A DNA stretch of 64,000 bases, taken from Phocaeicola sartorii JCM 17136 = DSM 21941 (GTDB lineage Bacteria; Bacteroidota; Bacteroidia; Bacteroidales; Bacteroidaceae). Position 1 is the stretch's first letter; each line of letters opens with the position of its first letter. The notes under the pieces are model-generated. The model had not been told where the DNA came from. It searched no databases and was given only the letters and a program-made list of their open reading frames with translations. The stretch lies in contig NZ_BAKM01000005.1 in assembly GCF_000614185.1 (NCBI RefSeq), forward strand, positions 93,955 to 157,954, in the 5' to 3' direction. This document shows, piece after piece, positions 14,941-24,842 of this stretch. The position numbers and the translations under genes were made by a program.

Positions 14941-16173
14941 TTAGAGTTTGCCGCGTTCTTCCAGGTAAGAGTCCTTGAAGCCCAGAAAATAGAGAACACC
15001 GTCCAGTCCGATTGTGTTAATGGACTGTTGTGCGTTAGCCACTACCTTGGGTTTTGCGTGGAATGCTATACCCAGACCGGCTTCGGACAACATGGGCAAG
15101 TCATTCGCTCCATCTCCTACAGCAATGGTTTGTGCTATGTCCACACGTTCTACTTGAGCTATCAGTTTCAGCAGTTCGGCTTTACGTTTCCCGTCAACTA
15201 CATCTCCCAGATATCTTCCGGTTAATTTGCCATTTACTATTTCCAGCTCGTTGGCATATACGTAATCTATGCCGAATTTGTCTTTCAGATAATTGCCGAA
15301 GTAGGTGAATCCACCGGATAGGATGGCTATTTTGTAACCATATCTCTTCAACACGAACATCAGACGTTCCACACCTTCGGTGACCGGAAGGTTTTCTGCA
15401 ATTTCTTTCATGACGCTTTCATCCAGTCCTTTCAGCAAAGCCACCCGCTCTGTAAAGCTTTCTATGAAATCAATTTCTCCACGCATGGCGCGTTCTGTGA
15501 TTTCTCGCACCTGGTCACCCACACCGGCGCGTTCGGCCAGTTCATCTATACACTCTGTCTGTATCAAGGTGGAGTCCATATCGAAACAGATCAAGCGCCG
15601 CATACGTCGGTACATATTGTCCAGCTGGAAAGAAAAGTCCATTTCCAGTTCACTGCTCAGTTTCATCAACGCCTGTTGCATTTCCTCCCGTTGATGGGGA
15701 GTGCCACGGACGGAGAATTCGATGCAGGCCCGCACATTCGCTTTCCGCTCATCTAGTGGAATACGTCCTGTAAGACGTTTGATGGCATCGATGTTCAGGC
15801 CTTGTTCCGCTAATATTCCTGTGACTGCCGCGATTTGTCTGGCTGTCAGTTTGCGTCCCAGCAAAGTCAGGATATAGCGATTTTTTCCTTGCATGTTTAC
15901 CCATTCTTCATATTCTTCCACTGTGACAGGGTAAAAACGGATATTGATGCCTAGTGCGGAAGCTTTAAACAGCAACTCTTTCATAATGTTACCCGAGTCC
16001 TTTTCCTGGCTTTTGAATAAAATGCCTAATGACAAGGTACTATGAATATCAGCCTGACCGATATCCAGAATGGTAACATCGTACTTTGACAGGATCTCCG
16101 TAATGGAAGCGGTTAATCCCGGCCGGTCAAGGCCGGTAATTCTGATTAAAATAAGTTCAGTATTATTATTCAT
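14941..16173 (-). CDS. serB: Phosphoserine phosphatase with N-terminal ACT domains
   Basis: The 410-residue protein has two ACT-like regions (ITGLDRPGLTASITEIL from residue ~12, and a second around 95-175). The HAD phosphatase core follows with FDMDSTLIQTECIDELAE (nucleophile and acid Asp), SGGF (Ser), the Lys region GKRKAELL and GDGANDLPML. It catalyses the last step of serine synthesis. The ACT domains suggest serine or other amino-acid feedback control. SerB proteins with an ACT extension of this length are usual in Bacteroidetes. Confidence 0.94.
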   Translation of the reverse strand: MNNNTELILIRITGLDRPGLTASITEILSKYDVTILDIGQADIHSTLSLGILFKSQEKDSGNIMKELLFKASALGINIRFYPVTVEEYEEWVNMQGKNRYILTLLGRKLTARQIAAVTGILAEQGLNIDAIKRLTGRIPLDERKANVRACIEFSVRGTPHQREEMQQALMKLSSELEMDFSFQLDNMYRRMRRLICFDMDSTLIQTECIDELAERAGVGDQVREITERAMRGEIDFIESFTERVALLKGLDESVMKEIAENLPVTEGVERLMFVLKRYGYKIAILSGGFTYFGNYLKDKFGIDYVYANELEIVNGKLTGRYLGDVVDGKRKAELLKLIAQVERVDIAQTIAVGDGANDLPMLSEAGLGIAFHAKPKVVANAQQSINTIGLDGVLYFLGFKDSYLEERGKL

Positions 16174-16199
16174 ACTTTGTGGTTGCTATTTACAGATTG

Positions 16200-16207
16200 C
16201 AAAAGTA
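16200..16207 (-). promoter_or_regulatory. -7 element of serB
   Basis: On the minus strand TACTTTTG fits TAnnTTTG and is about 27 nt before the serB start. A -33 TTTG is not evident. Confidence 0.4.
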
Positions 16208-16303
16208 CGTAAATAAATCCTTATCAGCTATATTTTCTGCATTCTTTTTTCTCGATGAAAAGGACGATTTTATGCTATATAACATATTTTTTGAGAAAAA
16301 ACC

Positions 16304-16421
16304 TTGGAGTTAATTTCAAAACTCCTTACCTTTGTCGCAGATTTCTAATTCAAATGGCATTGATTATCAATGCTAAAGATAATGTTCCGGGCGGAAATTA
16401 CTGTTTAAGGGCAGTCCCGGA
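16304..16421 (+). promoter_or_regulatory. Promoter and structured 5' leader of the TlpA-like gene
   Basis: TTGG (16304-16307), 19 nt, TACCTTTG (16327-16334) is a strong Bacteroidetes promoter. The ~105-nt leader then contains two hairpins: GCATTGA/TCAATGC (16357-16373), and a compound stem TCCGGG (16386-16391)/CCCGGA (16416-16421) with inner ACTG/CAGT (16400-16403/16412-16415). It matches no riboswitch I know. The long, foldable leader suggests post-transcriptional control. Confidence 0.5.
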
Positions 16422-16445
16422 TAGTATTAACTAAGATCGAATTAC

Positions 16446-16939
16446 ATGATTAAAAATGTAAAGTGGATTTTTGTTGTATTAATTATTAGTTCCTTGATTT
16501 CGTTCTCTTTTATAGGGAAAGACACGCCGACAGAAGGTCTGACCATAGGAGACAAGGCTCCTGCATTTACTATCTGTGGCGAAAAGCAGTTGATTGACTT
16601 GAAAGATTTGAGAGGCAAATATGTACTGCTAAGTTTTTGGGCCAGCTATGATGCTCCGTCAAGGATGCAGAATGCGACTTTGAATCATGCCGTTGCGCAG
16701 GCCGACAATGTAGAAATGGTTTCTGTTTCATTTGATGAATACAAGTCAATATTTAACGAAACCATTAAAAAGACCAGATTTCAACTTCCAATTGTTTTGT
16801 GGAATTGGCTGGTATCTCATCGGATCTATATCAGACTTATCGCCTGAAAAGAGGCTTTAAGAACTTTTTGTTAGATGAAAATGGCGTTATTGTTGCCAAA
16901 GACATCACAGCATCCGAACTCTCTTCTTATTTGAATTGA
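16446..16939 (+). CDS. TlpA/thioredoxin-fold protein lacking the CxxC motif, one frameshift
   Basis: An N-terminal membrane anchor or signal (residues ~5-24) precedes a TlpA/AhpC-type fold: GDKAPAFTICGEKQLIDLKDLRGKYVLLSFWASYD. Where redox proteins have WCGPC, this one has YDAPS, so it cannot act as a thiol oxidoreductase by the usual mechanism. The frame breaks at CC 16788-16789. One added C restores a continuation through VELAGISSDLYQTY and LLDENGVIVAKDI to TGA 16937-16939, 164 residues. Likely exported and membrane-anchored. Function unknown. Confidence 0.75.
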
Positions 16940-16984
16940 AAGAGAGCCTTTCCGAAAGGAAGAAAAATACAACAAAAATAATTA

Positions 16985-17017
16985 CCGTAGATTTTCAATG
17001 GAATCTGCGGTTTTTTT
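16985..17017 (+). terminator. Terminator after the TlpA-like gene
   Basis: CCGTAGATT (16985-16993) pairs with AATCTGCGG (17002-17010, one G-T pair) and is followed by seven T residues. Confidence 0.8.
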
Positions 17018-17106
17018 ATGTTTTTCCTATCACATTCTGTTTTATTGATTTACATCATTCCTCTTTAACATTCAAATGGTTACCTTTGTCGAAAAATAAA
17101 AAGATT

Positions 17107-17733
17107 ATGAAGGAGATTAAGAATATTGTATTTGATTTCGGTGGGGTTCTTATCGGTATTGACCGTGACAAGGCGGTTAAGGCCTTTCAGGAAGCCGGTG
17201 TGAAAGAAGCGGAGCAGTTGCTGGGCGAGTATCATCAGCAGGGAATATTCCAGGAGGTGGAGGATGGGTGCATGGACGCCGAAACTTTTCGTAAGGAACT
17301 TAGCGGAATGTGTGGTAAAGAACTTACTTATAAGGAGGTGGAAAGTGGATGGAAAGGTTTTGTGACAGAGGTTCCGCAGTATAAACTGGATTATCTGAAT
17401 GAACTCCGTAAGAAATATAAGGTTTATATTCTGAGCAATACCAATCCGTATATGATGGGATGGGCGAGAAGCAGTGAACTGACTCTTGCGGGCAAGCCAT
17501 TGGATGCGTATGTAGATAAAATATATGCGTCGTATGAAATCGGAGTCACAAAGCCCGGGCGTGGTATCTTTGATTATATGATAAAAGACACTGGCTTGGA
17601 TCCTGCCGAAACAATTTTTGTAGATGATGGTGCATCAAATATTGCGATGGGGCAAGAATTGGGGTTCGTCACTTTGCAGCCGGAGAACGGAGAAGATTGG
17701 AGAGCGGAGCTGGACAAGATGCTGGAAAGATAA
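17107..17733 (+). CDS. HAD-superfamily phosphatase
   Basis: Read from ATG 17107 because TACCTTTG (17081-17088) gives a -7 element just before it; longer upstream readings cross the terminator. The 208-residue protein has HAD motif I as VFDFGGVLIGID (first Asp nucleophile; the usual second Asp is replaced, giving DFGG as in YihX/haloacid-type members), motif II LSNTNP, Lys in GVTKPGRGIF and motif III/IV FVDDGASNI. A helical cap lies at ~20-85. Probably a sugar-phosphate or nucleotide phosphatase; substrate cannot be read from sequence. Confidence 0.88.
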   Translation: MKEIKNIVFDFGGVLIGIDRDKAVKAFQEAGVKEAEQLLGEYHQQGIFQEVEDGCMDAETFRKELSGMCGKELTYKEVESGWKGFVTEVPQYKLDYLNELRKKYKVYILSNTNPYMMGWARSSELTLAGKPLDAYVDKIYASYEIGVTKPGRGIFDYMIKDTGLDPAETIFVDDGASNIAMGQELGFVTLQPENGEDWRAELDKMLER

Positions 17734-17740
17734 TCTGATG

Positions 17741-17786
17741 AAGGCTAAAAAATGAAGAAATTCATTATTCTTCATTTTTTAGCCTT
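17741..17786. terminator. Bidirectional terminator between convergent genes
   Basis: A perfect 19-bp inverted repeat (17741-17759 with 17768-17786) has A-runs and T-runs in its arms. It lies between the ends of the HAD gene (+) and the LptF/LptG-like gene (-) and can serve both. Confidence 0.85.
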
Positions 17787-17803
17787 TATCCTTTCTTCGT
17801 TCC

Positions 17804-18976
17804 TTATTTAGGAGCTTTCCTGTATAGATAGATAGCGATAAATGTATAAAGTATATTAGGAATCCATACCGCTACAATAGGAGGGGTGTTTCCATTGACG
17901 GCAAAGGTCGCCGATACCGTTTGGAACAGAATATACGAGAAACTGAGTGCTAATCCCACCCCCAAGTGCAGTCCCATTCCTCCTTTCATCTTTCGGGATG
18001 ATAAGGAGACCCCGATAGTGGTCAGGATAAAGGCGGCAAAGGACATGGCTATACGCTGGTAATATTCAATCTCAAATTCCTTTATATTAGCGAATCCACG
18101 CCTTTTCTGCTTGTCTATATATTCTTTCAGTTCAGGACTTGTCATGGTTTGTTGCTGCCCTTTCATGATCAGAAAATCCTGAGGCTCCATTTTGATTATC
18201 GTATCCAGACGGTCGCCACGGGTGATTTTCTCACGCATACCTTCCATCTCGCGTATCATATAGTTCTTGATGGTCCATTTGTGTACGGATGCTGTATCGT
18301 AAGTGACACTCCGGGCAGTGAGGTGGGCTACCAGCTTTTTGTCATCGAACTTGTCTAACGAGAAGCGGTATCCCGTTTTGTTGTAATTCTCATAGCGCTC
18401 TATGTAGGCAATGACCCCGCTGTCTACTTCCAGTTGCACGTTTCGTACATATTCCTGTTTCTTTTTTTTCTTATAACGGTCCTCAAAGTCCAAACGGGTT
18501 ACATTTCCCTTAGGTATGATGTATGCTCCCAGTCCGAAAGTAACGACGGAAATGATGGCAGCCGAAATCATATAGGGACGCATCATTCGTTTAAAACTCA
18601 TCCCGGTGGAGAACATGGCAATGATTTCCGAGTTTTCCGCCAGTTTGGAGGTGAAGAAGATGACAGCGATAAAGACAAACAACGGGCTGAATAAGTTTGA
18701 GAAGTAGGGGATGAAGTTCATGTAATAATCAAATACAATTGCTTTCAGCGGAGCTTTGTTATTGATGAACCTGTCTATATTCTCGTTCACGTCAAACACC
18801 ACTGCAATGGAGATAATCAATGCAATAGCGAAAAAGTAGGTTCCCAGAAACTTTTTAATGATATATACGTCCAGTCTTTTCACCCATTTGTCCAGTTTCA
18901 GCCAGTTGATATTCGGCTGAAACCATTTTTTATTCTTCTGGGGTGAATCTGTGTTTGTCTTGAACCAATTCTTCAT
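17804..18976 (-). CDS. LptF/LptG-family permease (YjgP/YjgQ)
   Basis: The 390-residue protein starts with a long charged N-terminus, then LDVYIIKKFLGTYFFAIAL, the typical first membrane helix of LptF/LptG. Three N-terminal TM helices (~40-130), a periplasmic beta-jellyroll region (~150-270) and three C-terminal TM helices (~300-385) follow. The family forms the LptB2FG lipopolysaccharide extractor. It follows tgt by 10 nt in a lon-tgt-lpt cluster. Which of LptF or LptG it is cannot be decided here. Confidence 0.88.
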   Translation of the reverse strand: MKNWFKTNTDSPQKNKKWFQPNINWLKLDKWVKRLDVYIIKKFLGTYFFAIALIISIAVVFDVNENIDRFINNKAPLKAIVFDYYMNFIPYFSNLFSPLFVFIAVIFFTSKLAENSEIIAMFSTGMSFKRMMRPYMISAAIISVVTFGLGAYIIPKGNVTRLDFEDRYKKKKKQEYVRNVQLEVDSGVIAYIERYENYNKTGYRFSLDKFDDKKLVAHLTARSVTYDTASVHKWTIKNYMIREMEGMREKITRGDRLDTIIKMEPQDFLIMKGQQQTMTSPELKEYIDKQKRRGFANIKEFEIEYYQRIAMSFAAFILTTIGVSLSSRKMKGGMGLHLGVGLALSFSYILFQTVSATFAVNGNTPPIVAVWIPNILYTFIAIYLYRKAPK

Positions 18977-18986
18977 CTTTCGTAGT

Positions 18987-20116
18987 TTATAATCTTGTAG
19001 ATAAGCGTTTTACCATCATTGGCTTCCATGTGGAGAAATCTCCTTCAATGATGTGTTTACGGGCCTCGCCCGCTAACCACAGATAGAATGCCAGGTTGTG
19101 GATAGATGCAATCTGCATGGCCAGCAGCTCTTGTGCGTGGAACAGATGACGCAAGTAAGCACGGCTGTACATAGTATCCACATACGATGCGCCTTCGGCT
19201 TCGATGGGAGCGTAATCATCCTCCACTTCTTGTTGCGCATGTTCATGATGCCGTCTTTGGTGAACAGCATGCCATTGCGTCCGTTACGGGTAGGCATTAC
19301 ACAGTCAAACATATCCACACCGCGCTCTATGCCTTCCAGTATATTTACCGGTGTGCCGACTCCCATCAGATAGCGGGGCTTGTCTTTGGGCAAGATTTCA
19401 TTGACAACCTCTATCATTTCGTACATTTTCTCGGTTGGCTCACCTACGGCCAAGCCACCGATCGCGTTTCCGTCAGCCCCCTTGGAAGCAATGTATTCTG
19501 CTGATTGTTTGCGTAAGTCGGGATAAACGCAGCCTTGCACAATGGGGAATAACGATTGCTGATAACCATACTTGGGATCGGTTTCGTTGAAATGCTTTAT
19601 ACAGCGGTCCAGCCAACGATGGGTCAGCTGCATTGATTTTTTTGCATATTCATAATCTGCGGTTCCCGGAGTACATTCGTCAAAAGCCATCATGATATCC
19701 GCCCCAATAGTCCGTTCGATATCCATCACCCGTTCGGGGGTGAACAGGTGTTTCGAGCCGTCTATGTGTGAGCGGAATTCCACACCTTCCTCTCTCATCT
19801 TGCGGATACCTGATAAAGAGAATACTTGGAAACCACCGCTGTCGGTCAGCATAGGACGGTCGAAACCGTTGAATTTATGCAGACCTCCGGCACGTTCTAT
19901 GATATCCAATCCCGGACGCAAATACAGGTGGTAAGTGTTTCCCAGGATTATCTGCGCTTTAATGTCCTCTTTCAACTCATGCAAATGCACGCCCTTCACC
20001 GTTCCCAATGTGCCCACAGGCATAAAGATAGGGGTTTCTATTTGCCCGTGATCAGTCGTTATCAATCCGGCACGGGCATTCGATTTGGGGTCTGTATATT
20101 GTAAGTCAAAAGTCAT
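18987..20116 (-). CDS. tgt: Queuine/preQ1 tRNA-guanine transglycosylase, one frameshift
   Basis: The first frame (from ATG 20116) holds the FMPVGTLGTVKGV region, GNTYHLYLRPG, TDSGGFQVFSL with the catalytic Asp, and GGLAVGEP, and the nucleophile Asp in MFDCVMPTRNGRNG. The break is at CC 19223-19224. The other frame continues EDDYAPIEAEGASYV and YLRHLFHAQELLA to the stop at 18987. One restored base gives 376 residues, the normal length. The expected Zn-site sequence (Cys-x-Cys-x2-Cys-His of many Tgt) is incomplete as read in this broken region: the shifted frame shows YDTMYSRAYLRH. Tgt inserts preQ1 at G34 of GUN tRNAs. The gene lies 2 nt after lon. Confidence 0.92.
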
Positions 20117-20118
20117 AT

Positions 20119-22595
20119 TTATTTTTTTTCTTCTGTTTTCTGATTGGTAATATTGAAATCAATGGCTCCGTTTACTTTTTCATCGGTGAGAGCCAAAGCC
20201 AATACTTCCTTAATATCCGTCACATAATGGAATGTCAGACCTTCCAGATACATCGGTTGGATCTCTTCAATGTTCTTACGGTTCTCCTCACATAAAATGA
20301 TGCCTTTGATTCCGGCGCGTTTGGCAGCTAGAATCTTTTCTTTGATACCGCCTACGGGCAGGACTTTTCCACGTAATGTGATCTCGCCTGTCATTGCCAG
20401 GTTTGCTTTCACTTTACGCTGGGTGAGGGCGGACGCCAATGAAGTCACCATGGTGATACCGGCTGACGGACCGTCTTTGGGGATGGCTCCTTCGGGTACA
20501 TGGATGTGGATATTCCAATTATCAAAAATATCTTCTTGTAAATTCAGCAGTTTGGTATGTGCCTTGAGGTATTCCAAAGCCAGCATAGCCGACTCTTTCA
20601 TTACGTCACCCAAGTTTCCGGTCAACGTAAGTTTACCGCCTTTCCCTTTGCTCAAACTGGTCTCTACAAACAAAATCTCACCTCCAACGGCTGTCCAAGC
20701 CAGTCCTGTGACAACACCGGCGTATTCATTTCCCTGATATTTGTCACGGCTGTATTCGGGCGTGCCCAGATATTTTCGTACATCGGCTGGCTTTATTTCA
20801 TGCGTTACTTCATAGCCGTCGCGTGCAAATTCCAACGCTATTTTACGCATCACTTTGTTTATCTTCTTCTCCAGTTCGCGCACACCGCTTTCACGGGTGT
20901 AGTTCTCTACAATATATTCCAAAGCGGCTTTGGAGAACTTCACGTATTCTTTTTTGATACCGCTGGCTTCCAGTTCTTTGGGAACAAGATGGCGACGGGC
21001 TATTTCCACTTTTTCCTCTGTGATATATCCACTGACCTCAATCAGCTCCATACGGTCCAGCAGAGCAGGGGGGACGGTGCTCAGATTGTTTGCCGTAGCG
21101 ATGAACATTACTTTAGACAAGTCGTAATCCACATCCAGATAATTGTCATGGAACGTGTTGTTCTGCTCGGGGTCAAGCACTTCCAGCATAGCGGAGCTGG
21201 GATCTCCGCGGTGGTCACTGCCCAGCTTGTCTATCTCATCCAAAATGATAACCGGATTGGAGGATTCGGCTTTTATCAGACTTTTGATGATACGGCCCGG
21301 CATGGCACCGATATACGTTTTACGATGACCACGGATCTCGCTTCGTCATGCACACCGCCCAATGACATACGTACATATTTACGTTTCAACGATGCGGCTA
21401 TGGAACGTCCTAAGGAAGTCTTGCCGACGCCCGGAGGACCGTAAAGGCAGATGATGGGCGATTTCATATCACCTTTCAGCTTCAGTACGGCCAAATGTTC
21501 AAGGATACGCTCCTTTACTTTCTCCAGACCGTAATGGTCTTTGTTCAATGTCTTTTCGGCATTGCTTATATTCAGATTGTCAGTGGTGAATACGTTCCAG
21601 GGCAATCCCAGCAGGGTTTGCAGATAGGTAAGCTGCACGTTGAAGTCTGGTGATTGGGAATTCGTTCTTTCCAGCTTGGAAATTTCTTTTTCAAAAAGTT
21701 CCGCCATCTCCGGACCCCATTTCTTGGCTCTTCCTTTTTGACGGAGCTCGTCTATCTCATCTTCCTGTCCGGCACCCAGTTCATCCTGTATGTTTTTAAT
21801 TTGTTGCTGCAAGAAATATTCACGTTGCTGACGGTCAATGTCTTCGCGTGTACGCATCTGGATGCTCTGCTTGATGTCGGCCAATTGTATCTCGCGGTTC
21901 AAGACCTTGACCAGCATATACAGGCGGCTTTGTAAGTCGCCGGCTTTCAGCAACTTTATTTTTTCTTCCACCGAAACAGGAAAGTTTGCACAGATAAAGT
22001 TTACCAGAATCTCTGGATTATCCAGGTTCTTGATAGCAAAAACAGTATCCGGACTCATCTTTTCGGATGTTTCTATAAACTTGCTTGTCAGCTCTTTGCA
22101 AGTGTCAATCAATGCTTTGAATTCATCCGTTTCCAGTTGGTCATTCGCCTCCGGAATAGGAGTCACCATCCCTTTCAAATATGGAGAAGTTTTTGTGATG
22201 CTGTCCAGATGTACTTTCGGCCCGTTCGACTGCATGATTACTGTGGTATTTCCACCGGGCATCTCGAATACACGAAGAATCTTTCCGATGACTCCTATGT
22301 GGTACACATCATTAAAACCGGGATCATCCATGTCTCCCTGTATCTGACAAACTACCGCAATGGGAAGTTTTTTCTTGTATGCAGCATTTACCAATTTCAA
22401 TGTGCTGGGACGTCCAATCGTTACCGGCATTACTACAGATGGAAACATTACCATGTTGCGTAAGGGCATGACTGGTATTTCTTTATTAAATTCCATTGCA
22501 GTAACTTCATCCGGATCTGTTTGGATTTCAGCTAACATAGAGATGTCATCGTTATCCGTATTCAACAAAATATCTTCTTTCTTATTCCTCTTCAT
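20119..22595 (-). CDS. lon: ATP-dependent protease Lon, one frameshift
   Basis: The N-terminal substrate-binding domain ([19 protein letters not shown]) and coiled coil are in the first frame, ending with Walker [16 protein letters not shown] and [11 protein letters not shown]. The second frame carries MPGRIIKSL, Walker [10 protein letters not shown], sensor regions and the protease domain with the catalytic Ser in PKDGPSAGI and Lys in [13 protein letters not shown]. Adding one base at 21339-21340 gives [13 protein letters not shown] at the join and 825 residues, a normal Lon length. Degrades misfolded and regulatory proteins. TAACTTTG on the minus strand at 22643-22650 is a candidate promoter. 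Confidence 0.95.
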
Positions 22596-22642
22596 AATTT
22601 ATTCCTCTTTGTGTTAAATTGAGCCAACGCCCAAAACGGGGA

Positions 22643-22650
22643 CAAAGTTA
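22643..22650 (-). promoter_or_regulatory. -7 element of the lon-tgt-lpt operon
   Basis: TAACTTTG on the minus strand, about 48 nt before the lon start codon. No TTTG -33 element is clear. Confidence 0.4.
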
Positions 22651-22721
22651 ATCATTCCTTGTTGAATAAGGAAAATTCGTGAGAACTAATTGAGTTTTAA
22701 AAATCAAATATTTCCTAATAA

Positions 22722-22753
22722 TTGGAGTAATTAATCAGATTTGCCTATTTTTG
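22722..22753 (+). promoter_or_regulatory. Promoter of the tRNA methyltransferase gene
   Basis: TTGG (22722-22725), 20 nt, TATTTTTG (22746-22753), 23 nt before ATG 22777. It is divergent from the lon promoter. Confidence 0.5.
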
Positions 22754-22776
22754 GCAACAAATTTAATAAATGTAGT

Positions 22777-23481
22777 ATGCCGAATCCATATTTTTCTTTT
22801 AAGCAATTTACTGTTTATCATGATCGATGTGCCATGAAGGTGGGCACGGACGGGGTTTTGTTGGGAGCTTGGGCCGATGTGGCTTCCGCTCGTCATGTTT
22901 TAGATATCGGTACTGGAACCGGACTGATCTCTTTGATGATGGCACAGCGTTGCAACGCCCAGATAAAAGCTGTGGATATAGATGCGGATGCTGTGGAACA
23001 AGCTCGTGGAAATGTGGCAGCGTCTCCATGGAAAGACCGGATAGAAGTGGAGTTGCAGGATATTGGTCATTTTACCTCGGAGGCACTCTTTGATGTCATT
23101 GTATCCAATCCTCCTTACTTTGCCGACTCTTTGAAATGTCCTGACGGGCAGCGTAATATTGCCCGGCATACGGACAGCCTTGATTTTGACAAACTGGCAG
23201 AGTCAGCAGCTCGTTTGCTTCATCCCGAAGGTGTCTTTTCGGTGATTATCCCCACGGATGGCAAGGAATTCTTTTTGCGGGCTGCCACTCGTTACGGCTT
23301 GCATCTTTCACACCAGACCTTGATTCATACCACACCCGGAGCTGATCCCAAACGGGTGTTGCTCGCTTTTAAATTCTCTGTGGATCAATGTGTTACTGAT
23401 AATTTAACGATCGAATTATCACGTCATGTATATAGTGAGGAATATATAGCCTTGACAAAAGATTTTTATTTGAGGATGTAG
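22777..23481 (+). CDS. tRNA1(Val) adenine-N6 methyltransferase (TrmN6/YfiC family)
   Basis: Read from ATG 22777 (MPNPYFSFKQFTVYHDRCAM), which starts with the family's F-F-K-Q-F-x-V and KVGTDGVLLGAW blocks. The SAM-binding motif is LDIGTGTGLISLMMAQR, and the N6-adenine catalytic motif is SNPPY. A GKEFFLRAATRYGL helix and KRVLLAF strand follow. The 234 residues match the family. It methylates A37 of a tRNA. The upstream ATG at 22741 falls inside the promoter. Confidence 0.88.
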   Translation: MPNPYFSFKQFTVYHDRCAMKVGTDGVLLGAWADVASARHVLDIGTGTGLISLMMAQRCNAQIKAVDIDADAVEQARGNVAASPWKDRIEVELQDIGHFTSEALFDVIVSNPPYFADSLKCPDGQRNIARHTDSLDFDKLAESAARLLHPEGVFSVIIPTDGKEFFLRAATRYGLHLSHQTLIHTTPGADPKRVLLAFKFSVDQCVTDNLTIELSRHVYSEEYIALTKDFYLRM

Positions 23482-23497
23482 AGGATTCTATTATCCC

Positions 23498-23546
23498 GAA
23501 CATCATAAAGAAACTGTTTCTATTTGCAGAATCTTTATTGATGTTC
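23498..23546. terminator. Hairpin between convergent genes
   Basis: GAACATCATAAAGA (23498-23511) pairs with TCTTTATTGATGTTC (23532-23546) with one bulged base. It lies between two gene ends. There is no long T-run on the plus strand, so terminator function is tentative. Confidence 0.45.
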
Positions 23547-23562
23547 AGAAAAAAGACATTTC

Positions 23563-24597
23563 TTAATGCTTCTTGGATAAACGGCGCAATAAATTTTTGT
23601 TAAGTTCAAACAGATGGCTGTGCCGGAAAGCGAAAGTTTCAGCTTTAGGCTTCATCCCACTGAATATTTCGGATATCTGCTGTAGGAGACTAAAAGGTTC
23701 GTTCTCTTTTTTTTTATCAGAAACGATGATGTTGAGTCCCTGTGGAATCAACTCTACCTCGATGTCGTTTCCTCCCATGACCGGATCTCCGTCAAAATGC
23801 ATTACTCCGGGTTTCGAACGATGTATTTTTATTTTTTTGGTGCGGAATGTCTTGATCCGGCTGTTTTGGTCTATGGTCTTGTTGAAAAGCTGGAAAGACA
23901 GGGAGGGTACATCCAGAACAGTGAACGGCTCCAATATTGTGACATCCATCAAGCCATCGGTCAACGAGGCTTGTGGAGCGATATATGCGTTGTTTCCATA
24001 TTGGGATGCATTGCCGCAGGCTATCAGGAAAGCTTTGTATTTTACCGTTCCTTCTTCATTTTCTATTTCATAAGTCTCTGGTTTGTAACTCAGACTCTCG
24101 TGCAAGGTGTTTTCCAGATAGGTCAGTAATCCGCGTTTGCCTGAATCGGCGAACTTCAAACTGACAAACGCGTCAAAACCGACTCCGCATGTGCAGAAAA
24201 AGGGAATATTGTTTATTTTGCCGTAATCAATGCAGGCAACAGAACCTTCATTTATAATGTCAATGGCAGCTTTGGGTTCCATGGGAATTTGTAAATGACG
24301 TGCCAGTCCGTTTCCCGATCCGCATGGAATGATGCCCAACGCCGTATCCGTATGTATCAGTGCACGTCCTATTTCGTTTATAGTCCCGTCTCCTCCAATT
24401 GCCACTACTATATCCACTTTTTCTCCGGCAGCTTCCGCGGCGATTTTTTCAGCATGGCCGGCATATTGCGTTTTGACAATCGTATAATCATAGAGGGCAC
24501 GGTTTATACGTTCGTCAATCCATTGTAAGATGGATCTTTTCCCCTGTGTCCCCGAAATAGGATTAACGACAAATACAATTTTCTTTTTTGTGGTCAT
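23563..24597 (-). CDS. Diacylglycerol/sphingoid lipid kinase-like protein (YegS/BmrU type)
   Basis: The 344-residue protein has the DAGK catalytic fold: VVNPISGTQGK at the start, VVAIGGDGTINEI (the GGDGT nucleotide motif, ~65-77), PCGSGNGLARHL, and a beta-sandwich C-terminal domain with ACGNASQYGNNAYIAPQASL, DGLMDVTIL and MHFDGDPV. It phosphorylates a lipid hydroxyl at the membrane face. It is divergent from serine palmitoyltransferase 245 nt away, which makes a sphingoid or ceramide substrate plausible, but this is inference from context. Confidence 0.82.
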   Translation of the reverse strand: MTTKKKIVFVVNPISGTQGKRSILQWIDERINRALYDYTIVKTQYAGHAEKIAAEAAGEKVDIVVAIGGDGTINEIGRALIHTDTALGIIPCGSGNGLARHLQIPMEPKAAIDIINEGSVACIDYGKINNIPFFCTCGVGFDAFVSLKFADSGKRGLLTYLENTLHESLSYKPETYEIENEEGTVKYKAFLIACGNASQYGNNAYIAPQASLTDGLMDVTILEPFTVLDVPSLSFQLFNKTIDQNSRIKTFRTKKIKIHRSKPGVMHFDGDPVMGGNDIEVELIPQGLNIIVSDKKKENEPFSLLQQISEIFSGMKPKAETFAFRHSHLFELNKNLLRRLSKKH

Positions 24598-24734
24598 ACT
24601 TTTACTTTGGTAGTTTAGCTCTTTATTAAACGCAAAAGTAATACATTTTGTTTATAACTGCCCTAAATCCTAAAAGTTTTGATGTAACTAAATATTTTTT
24701 TTGAAAAAAAAGTACAACAGGTTGTAGAATTTAC

Positions 24735-24742
24735 TATCTTTG
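24735..24742 (+). promoter_or_regulatory. -7 element upstream of spt
   Basis: TATCTTTG matches TAnnTTTG. It gives a ~90-nt leader before ATG 24843; the leader contains GCCGATGAGGC, a short stem (GCC/GGC). The rest of the 245-nt divergent spacer (24598-24842) shows no gene. Confidence 0.5.
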
Positions 24743-24842
24743 CAGCCTGTTTTGACAGGAACACCTCGATAACAGAATGTATTAGTGAGTTTATATACAT
24801 TATTTTAAAGTAGGCCGATGAGGCTTACATATACAATAGGAT

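Noticed and set aside
20557..21444. 295-residue plus-strand frame inside lon
   Set aside because: Antisense shadow of the Lon AAA and protease domains; coding signal belongs to the minus strand.
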